Assembly (NCBI GenBank): GCA_050011155.1
Contig: JBEKJP010000020.1
Span: 4,899-68,898 of the forward strand
Length of the DNA: 64,000 nt
Direction: 5' to 3'
From: Palsa-504 sp050011155
GTDB lineage: Bacteria; Actinomycetota; Actinomycetes; Streptosporangiales; Streptosporangiaceae
In this document: piece after piece, positions 35,027 through 40,820 of the stretch
Numbering within the stretch: the first letter of the stretch is position 1
Layout of the letters: every line of letters starts with the position of its first letter
Notes under the pieces: model-generated
Told to the model about the DNA's origin: nothing
Databases searched by the model: none
The model's input: only the letters and a program-made list of their open reading frames with translations
Translations under genes and position numbers: made by a program

Positions 35027-35496
35027 TGCCCGCTGCCGACCAGTTCCACCGTCCGCTATACCACGTAGCTCCGGCCGCCCTGGTCGGCCAGACCGCTCAG
35101 ACGTCGGGCATGAACCGCCTGGAAGCCATCAGCGGCAAGACCGTCGGCGCCCAGAACCTGTGGATGGGCCAGACCCACGTCCCGGCGCGGGTCTCGTCCG
35201 GCAACCACCACCACGGATCGTCCGAGACCGCGATCTACGTGGTGTCGGGGAACCCGGTCTTCGTCTTCCTGGACGTGGACGGCGACGAGCCCGTGGAGCG
35301 ACGGATCCGGACCGAGCCCGGTGACTACGTCTTCGTGCCGCCGTTCGTCCCGCACCGCGAGGAGAACCCCGACCCGGACCGTGAGGCGGTCGTCGTGATC
35401 GCCCGGACCACGCAAGAGGCGATCGTCGTGAACCTGCGGGGACTTGACTGGGCCGAGGTCGACACCACGGTCGGCCGGATCCGCCCTCAGGCGTGA
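35026..35496 (+). CDS. Cupin-domain protein
   Basis: This 156-residue protein contains cupin motif 1 (GNHHHGSSETAIYVVSG) with three consecutive His and a Glu for metal binding, and motif 2 (PGDYVFVPPFVPHREEN). AAGGAG precedes the ATG, which overlaps the LysR stop by one base. It may be a small dioxygenase, isomerase or sensor acting on the same compound as the divergent monooxygenase. A 26-bp stretch near its 3' end is repeated in the remnant at 37242-37267. Confidence 0.82.
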   Translation: MPAADQFHRPLYHVAPAALVGQTAQTSGMNRLEAISGKTVGAQNLWMGQTHVPARVSSGNHHHGSSETAIYVVSGNPVFVFLDVDGDEPVERRIRTEPGDYVFVPPFVPHREENPDPDREAVVVIARTTQEAIVVNLRGLDWAEVDTTVGRIRPQA

Positions 35497-35565
35497 CGTG
35501 AGTGCCGTCGCTGGCAGGCCGTGGTCGCCGTCCTGCCGTGAGAATTTGTCCGATATGTTGCTGGA

Positions 35566-36816
35566 TTATCGATCGATGGCGTTTGCTGCACGCCGCTGAT
35601 CGGTCTCGAAAGCTTCGGCCATGAGATCAATCTCCCGGCGGGGTAGCTTCAGGTCCGCCGCTTCGCTTCGCCATCTGGATGTCGCATCGCTCACGGCCGT
35701 GACTTCCGACCGTGCTTCCGCCAGAGTGAGCCGAAAGTAGCCGCTGACCGACAGGGCGGTCTCAATGTCCGCCTTGGTGTCATCGAGGTCGATGGCCGTG
35801 CTGAGCCTGTCCGGCCGGTGCGGGTTCGGGTTCAGGTCGTAGGCGGGGGACAGCGCCCATCCCCGCCGCTGGCGTAGGAACGCGTGATTGCGCAGGTGGT
35901 CATCTGTGTTTCCGGTGAGGATGGAGAAGATGATGCGACGGTACAGTTCCCTCAGATCAAGGGTCGGAGACGGGGACTGCCGTTCGATCACTTCAGCGAT
36001 CTCCAGATAGCTGCGTTGCTCGCCATCAGCCGCCTCCAGCATGGTGAGGGCGCTGGCAAAGCCAATGCGCCGGCCTGAGAACCGGTCAAAGCGGTTCACG
36101 ATGAGGACATGGTGCCCTGCCACCAGGCTGAGCCGGGAATCGTTAACTGTCATGCCGGAGCGGCGGGCCAGCCGGAGCTGGACTTCCTCCCAACCGGCTA
36201 CATCCCATTCGTCACTTCCCGAACGTGGGAACTTGGCGATTGCGAGGCTCCCGGACTCGTCGATGACCGCAGCCTTGGGGCGAGCTCCGCCGAGCGAGCT
36301 CCCGGCGTCGATCAGGTCCTTCAAGTCACGGCTGTCCGCGCCGTCGTCGAGATGATCAACGGCGTGCAGCAGACGGGGCAAATCGAGCATGCGCGGTACG
36401 GCGTTTCGGTGCGTAGAGTAGTAGTCGCGGGTGCTGGGACGCCGGTACTGGATAGCTCCTTGCCTGGTGTCGTCTCGCACGCCGAGCAGGAAGTCTCCGT
36501 TGCGGAGGCTGCGTGGTGTGCGGCTCTCAGCTGCCGCGCGCTCGCGCTCTTCACGGCGCATGAGGTTTTGACCCCACCGATCGGGAGCGCTGTCTGCGAA
36601 CGCGCTGAAGAGCGGCTTTCCTGGTCGGGACTGGAAGACGCCCGCCGATTTCGGTAGCGCGGGGTCCAGATCGTAGCTGACCGGGCTGGCCAGGTAGGAA
36701 TCGGAGTAACGGAAGGTCGCGGTCTCGGTCCGTTGTTCGTGGATCCAGAGGTTGCCTGCGACGACTTCTTGTCCGCCGATCTCCACCGTGACCTCGACGG
36801 GCTCCCTGGCAACCAT
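35566..36816 (-). CDS. hipA: HipA-type Ser/Thr kinase toxin
   Basis: The 416-residue protein matches the HipA kinase family. SSLGGARPK (173-181) is the ATP-binding Gly-rich region, NTDDHLRNHAF (303-313) the catalytic loop with Asp, and SPAYDLNP (323-330) the DFG-like metal-binding motif. In Escherichia coli, HipA phosphorylates glutamyl-tRNA synthetase and causes persistence; the target here is unknown. It is coupled to the antitoxin (TAATG overlap). GC content is lower than in flanking genes, consistent with mobility of the module. Confidence 0.9.
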   Translation of the reverse strand: MVAREPVEVTVEIGGQEVVAGNLWIHEQRTETATFRYSDSYLASPVSYDLDPALPKSAGVFQSRPGKPLFSAFADSAPDRWGQNLMRREERERAAAESRTPRSLRNGDFLLGVRDDTRQGAIQYRRPSTRDYYSTHRNAVPRMLDLPRLLHAVDHLDDGADSRDLKDLIDAGSSLGGARPKAAVIDESGSLAIAKFPRSGSDEWDVAGWEEVQLRLARRSGMTVNDSRLSLVAGHHVLIVNRFDRFSGRRIGFASALTMLEAADGEQRSYLEIAEVIERQSPSPTLDLRELYRRIIFSILTGNTDDHLRNHAFLRQRRGWALSPAYDLNPNPHRPDRLSTAIDLDDTKADIETALSVSGYFRLTLAEARSEVTAVSDATSRWRSEAADLKLPRREIDLMAEAFETDQRRAANAIDR

Positions 36817-37136
36817 TATTCACGCACCCGCTTGGGAAGAATCTCGTCAGCGCGAAGCTTGCCGACGTCAGTCTGATACGGGTCGGCCGCATCCAGCACG
36901 GAGTCCAGGATGCCGAGGATCCGCAGGACCCGGAGCAGGTTCTCGGTAGATGCCGTCCCCTTGCCCTGTTCGATAGCGCGTAGCGTGTCGCGGCTGATGC
37001 CCGCGCGCTCCGCCACCTGAGCAGCGGTCAGCCGTTGCAGCTTGCGCCAAGTGGATACATGCTCGCCAAGCACTCGCAAGCCTCGCCCGACGGCATGTGG
37101 CGTCATTGACTCTTTAATGGCTGCCATAGAAGTCAT
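36816..37136 (-). CDS. hipB: HipB-like XRE antitoxin
   Basis: This 106-residue protein contains an XRE helix-turn-helix (LTAAQVAERAGISRDTLRAIEQGKGTASTENLLRVLRIL) and stands directly before hipA, the standard order for a HipBA toxin-antitoxin operon. HipB binds HipA and represses the operon. ATG 37136 and ATG 37127 are both possible. Upstream, GTTATCCGTTAT (minus strand) provides tandem half-sites that may be its operator. Confidence 0.87.
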   Translation of the reverse strand: MTSMAAIKESMTPHAVGRGLRVLGEHVSTWRKLQRLTAAQVAERAGISRDTLRAIEQGKGTASTENLLRVLRILGILDSVLDAADPYQTDVGKLRADEILPKRVRE

Positions 37137-37175
37137 AATAACGGATAACGCCGATTTTAGAAGCCATTAGTAGAT

Positions 37176-37270
37176 CAGCCGATCCGGGTGCCGGTGACAT
37201 TCGCCTGGGGCAACCGCGACCGGTTCGTCTCCCTGGCCGCAGCCGAGGTCGGCACCACGGTCGGCCGTTA
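37176..37270 (+). pseudogene. Chimeric remnant: hydrolase piece joined to cupin piece
   Basis: Bases 37176-37244 closely match 20536-20604 inside the epoxide hydrolase-like gene (coding for IRVPxxFAWGNRDRFVS and AAAE). The sequence then continues, from 37242, with 26 bases identical except one to 35452-35477 at the end of the cupin gene (GAGGTCG(G/A)CACCACGGTCGGCCG core), followed by a TAG. The result is a junction of two unrelated gene ends and cannot encode a functional protein. Confidence 0.6.
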
Positions 37271-37814
37271 GCGCGGCCGGCCGGGGCTGAGTCCGTCGAG
37301 GATCAGGGCGAGCATGGGCTGCGACCGGTCTTCCGGCCCGGATGCGGCCCGCCAGAGGGCACCGGTGAGCTGCAGGAAATCGCCCGGGTCGGCGTCGGCG
37401 CGGATGGTGCCATCGCGTTTACCCGCGTCGAGCAGCTGCGTGATGGCGGCGATGAACGACCGGGCCGTAGGTGTTTTCCGTGATCGACCGGTGGGCACCG
37501 GGGCTGAGCGCGTCGCTGAGGCCGTGTTTCCTCCGCATCGCGCTGACCAGGTCGGTGGTCCAGCGCCGGAGCGCTTCCAGCGGCGCCAGCGCGGCCAGCA
37601 AGCCCGGCACCGAGCCGGTGAGCTGGTCGACCTCGAGCTGGTAGACGGCCAGGACGAGCGCCTCGCGGGTCGGGTAGTTGCGGTACAGGGTGCCGGGCCC
37701 GACGCCGGCCCGCTGGGCGATCTGGTTCATCGAGGTGCCGCCGTCCTCGGCCAGGGCCTGGCGGGCGGTTTCCAGGATGCGGGCGCGGTTCTCGCGGGCA
37801 TCTGAGCGGACCAT
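37268..37814 (-). pseudogene. Frameshifted TetR-family regulator
   Basis: From ATG 37814 the frame encodes a good TetR helix-turn-helix (ILETARQALAEDGGTSMNQIAQRAGVGPGTLYRNYPTREALV, key residues kept) and the start of the ligand domain. It leaves frame around 37440-37480 (GAHRSITENTYGPVV). The remaining domain, RSFIAAITQLLDAGKRDGTIRADADPGDFLQLTGALWRAA..., continues in another frame to 37268. One indel accounts for it, so either a recent mutation or a sequencing error is possible. It is divergent from an aldo/keto reductase remnant that was probably its target. Confidence 0.75.
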
Positions 37815-37829
37815 CCCGCCTCCTTCTTG

Positions 37830-38421
37830 CTATCCGGAGAGCTGTATCAGATTCACCGCAACGACCACGCGACCCCGCTCGAGGAAACCCTCGAAGCCCT
37901 GCACGACCTGGTACAGGCGGGCAAGGTCCGCTACCTCGGCGCGTCCTCGATGCACACCTGGGAGTTCGCCAAGGCCCTGCACCTGCAGCGCGACCACGGC
38001 TGGGCCCGCTTCGCGTCCATGCAGAACCACTACAACCTGCTCGCCCGCGAGGAGGAGCGCGAGATGATCCCACTCTGCCTCGACGAAGGCGTCGGCGCGA
38101 TCGTGTGGAGCGCTCACCGCCGATAGCGATCACGCGGTCATCGACGCCGTCGGCGCGATCGCGGCCGAGCGCAGCGTCACCCGGGCCCAGGTCGCCCTGG
38201 CCTGGCTGCACGGCCAGCCGGTCGTCACCGCGCCGCTCGTCGGCGCCAACACGGTGTCCCAGATCGACGACGCGGTGGCCTCGCTCGGCATCGAGCTCAC
38301 CGCCGGGGAACTCGCCGCCCTCGAACGGCCGTACACGCCTCGCTACGACTTCCAGGGCATCTCCGACGAAGCCGAGCTGCAGAAGCTCAGGGACCAGATA
38401 CCGGGGTACGCCAGCGCGTAG
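37830..38421 (+). pseudogene. Degenerate aldo/keto reductase
   Basis: The sequence opens at ELYQIHR, about residue 120 of a normal 320-residue aldo/keto reductase, and continues with LEETLEALHDLVQAGKVRYLGASSM and FASMQNHYNLLAREEEREM. After AIVWS the PLARG-containing segment is missing and the frame shifts. The C-terminal NADPH-binding part resumes as ERSVTRAQVALAWLHGQPVVTAPLVGANTVSQ and ends at TAG 38421. It has lost its N-terminus and an internal block. Confidence 0.8.
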
Positions 38422-38451
38422 GACTCAATTCCTACCGTAATACTAGTCTTT

Positions 38452-39561
38452 ATGGTGGACCAGAACACGCTCCGCCGCCGGGGGACCGGGCTCATCGCCT
38501 GGGACCCCGGCGCGGCCAGCCCCGGCTATACCTTGTTCGCCCCGCTGACCGGGACCGGCCAGGCGTACCTGGTCCGGCTCGACGGCACCGTGGCGCACCA
38601 GTGGGACCTGCCGTACCGGCCGGGACGGCATGCCCGGCTGCTGCCGGACGGCGACCTCGCCTACAACGGGACCCTGCCGGATACGCCCGTGCTGTTCCCC
38701 ATGTGGCTGAAGTACCACGGCGGCGCGCTCGGCGAAGTCAGCCCGTCCGGCGCCGTCGTGCGCGAGCACCGCGACGAACTGCACCACCACGACGCCTGCC
38801 ACTACGGCGACGGCCGGATCCTCTACACCGCGGTCGAACCGCTGGCCGGCGCGGTCGCCCAGGCCGTGCCCGGCGGCGTCGCGGGCAGCGAAGCCGACGG
38901 TACCGTCTACGCCGACGTCATCAAGGAGGTCGACGCGAATGGCACCGTCACCTGGTGCTGGCGGGCGGCCGAGCACATCGATCCCGCGCGGTACCCGCTG
39001 CAGCCGCACTACCGGCGCGAGCACTGGCCGCTGATCAACGGCGTCTTCCCGCTGGCCGACGGGACCGTCGTGGCCAGCCTCCGCAGCGTCTCCGCCGTGA
39101 TCATCATCGACCGGTCTTCCGGCGAGGTCACCTGGCGGCTCGGCCCGGACACGGTCGCCCAGCAGCACTGCCCCAGCGAACTGCCCGACGGCTCGCTGCT
39201 GCTGTTCGACAACGGCACGTTCCGCACCGGCGAGAGCGTGACTTACTCGCGCGTCATCGAGGTGGACCGCCAGAGCGGGGCGATCACCTGGCAGTACCGC
39301 GATTCGCCGCCGGAGAACTTCTTCACCCCGTTCATGGGCAGCGCCCAGCGGCTGCCGAACGGCAACACGCTCGTCACCGAGTCCGCGTTCGGGCGCATCT
39401 TCGAGGTCACCAGGAACGGGCAGGTGTGCTGGGAGTACGTCGTCCCGTACTTCTCGGCCTACCGCGACGAGGCGGCGGCCAAGATCTTCCCCGACGCGAC
39501 CAACGCGATCTTCCGCGCCTACCGGTACACCCCGGACCAGGTGCCCTGGCTGCGAGATTAG
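38452..39561 (+). CDS. Arylsulfotransferase (ASST)-like protein
   Basis: The 369-residue protein is built of beta-propeller blades with the ASST pattern: AYLVRLDGTVAHQWDLPYRPGRHARLLPDGDLAYNG, DELHHHDACHYGDGRILYT, INGVFPLADGTVVASLRS and CPSELPDGSLLLFDNGT. ASSTs move a sulfate group from aryl sulfates to phenols by a His intermediate; DELHHHD may hold that His. No signal peptide is seen, unlike the second ASST at 60246, so it is probably cytoplasmic. The ATG lies a few bases after TAATAC and may be leaderless. Confidence 0.78.
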   Translation: MVDQNTLRRRGTGLIAWDPGAASPGYTLFAPLTGTGQAYLVRLDGTVAHQWDLPYRPGRHARLLPDGDLAYNGTLPDTPVLFPMWLKYHGGALGEVSPSGAVVREHRDELHHHDACHYGDGRILYTAVEPLAGAVAQAVPGGVAGSEADGTVYADVIKEVDANGTVTWCWRAAEHIDPARYPLQPHYRREHWPLINGVFPLADGTVVASLRSVSAVIIIDRSSGEVTWRLGPDTVAQQHCPSELPDGSLLLFDNGTFRTGESVTYSRVIEVDRQSGAITWQYRDSPPENFFTPFMGSAQRLPNGNTLVTESAFGRIFEVTRNGQVCWEYVVPYFSAYRDEAAAKIFPDATNAIFRAYRYTPDQVPWLRD

Positions 39562-40743
39562 CTAGCTCTCCTGGGCCGACACGGCCGCCTCGACGGCGGC
39601 GCCGATATCGGCCTGCGCGCCGAGGGCGCGCAGCGCCCGGCCGACGGCGGTGAGCCCGATGACGGGTCCGAGCGGGTAGGCGCCCAGTCCCATGTGCCCG
39701 AGCTGCAGGACGATCCGGGCCAGGTCGCCCTGCCCGCCGGACAGCATGACCCCCGACTGCGACCGGGCGTGGTCGCGCACGTCACGCTCGTCGACCCCGG
39801 CCGGCATCCGGACGGCGGTGATGGTGTCGGAACGGATGGCCGGGTCCCGGGCCCACAGCGTCAGGCCCAGTGCCTCGGCGCCCGCCTGGGTGGCCCGGGC
39901 GGCGGCGCGATGCCGCCGGCGCACGGCTTCGGCTCCTTCAAGCAGGTATTGCTCCAGGCAGGCCCGCAGGCCGTAGATGTCGGTGACCGACGGGGTGAAC
40001 GGGAACGGCCGGTCAGCTAGGTGAGCGTCGCGCCAGTCGAGGATGGACAGCGCCGAGCCGCGCGGGGCGGCCGGGTTGGCGGCCATGTGCGCCCAGGCGG
40101 CCTCGCTGACGTGCAGCAGGGACAGGCCCGGCGGCCCGCCCAGGCACTTCTGCGGCGCGGTCACCACCAGGTCGGCCTGCCACGCGGTGAAATCGCAGCG
40201 GATGCCGCCGAAGGACGAGACCGCGTCCACGATGAGCAGCACGTCGTGCTCGGCCGCCACGGCCGAGATCGCGTCGAGATCGTTGATGGTCCCGGACGGC
40301 GTCTCGCAGTGCACCACGCTCACCACGGTGATATCGGGCCGCAGGTACAGCGCCTCGGCCACGTCCGCGGCCGGCACCGCGCTGTCGTAGGGAACCTCGA
40401 GCTCGATGACCTCCCGGGCGTACCGCCGCGCCCAGTCGCCGTAGAACCGGCCGTACATCCCGGACACCAGGTTGAGCACCACGTCCTGCGGCCCGATCAG
40501 CGAGGCCGCGGCGGCCTCGAGCCCGACCACGGCCTCGCCCTGGAGGATGACCGGCGTCGGCTCGGTCCCGAACGCGCGCCGCAGTAGCTCCGCGGTTTCG
40601 GCGTACAGCGTGCCGAAGGCGGGATCGGTGTGATGCAGGATCGGCGCGCCGAGCGCGGCCAGCGTGGCCGCCGTCGCGCCCGCCGGGCCGCTGGCCAGGT
40701 TGAACGCCGGGCCCTGGGAAGCCGGGTAGACGGGCTGTTCCAC
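39562..40743 (-). CDS. Class V PLP-dependent aminotransferase
   Basis: This 393-residue fold-type I enzyme resembles alanine-glyoxylate/serine-pyruvate aminotransferases: NLASGPAGATAATLAALGAPILHHTDPAF, VVSVVHCETPSGTINDLDAI, LLIVDAVSSFGG and the PLP lysine in VVTAPQKCLGGPPG. I chose GTG 40743 because GGAGG lies eight bases upstream; the longer frame adds an unrelated leader. It is divergent from the amidohydrolase/transporter operon and convergent with the ASST gene. It may transaminate the amino compound released by the amidohydrolase. Confidence 0.85.
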   Translation of the reverse strand: MEQPVYPASQGPAFNLASGPAGATAATLAALGAPILHHTDPAFGTLYAETAELLRRAFGTEPTPVILQGEAVVGLEAAAASLIGPQDVVLNLVSGMYGRFYGDWARRYAREVIELEVPYDSAVPAADVAEALYLRPDITVVSVVHCETPSGTINDLDAISAVAAEHDVLLIVDAVSSFGGIRCDFTAWQADLVVTAPQKCLGGPPGLSLLHVSEAAWAHMAANPAAPRGSALSILDWRDAHLADRPFPFTPSVTDIYGLRACLEQYLLEGAEAVRRRHRAAARATQAGAEALGLTLWARDPAIRSDTITAVRMPAGVDERDVRDHARSQSGVMLSGGQGDLARIVLQLGHMGLGAYPLGPVIGLTAVGRALRALGAQADIGAAVEAAVSAQES

Positions 40744-40820
40744 GTCGCGAACCTCCTCGCCGGCAATTCCGGTCAACCAGATGGAATTTACCAACGCCGG
40801 TTGCTGTCAGATGATGAGGC

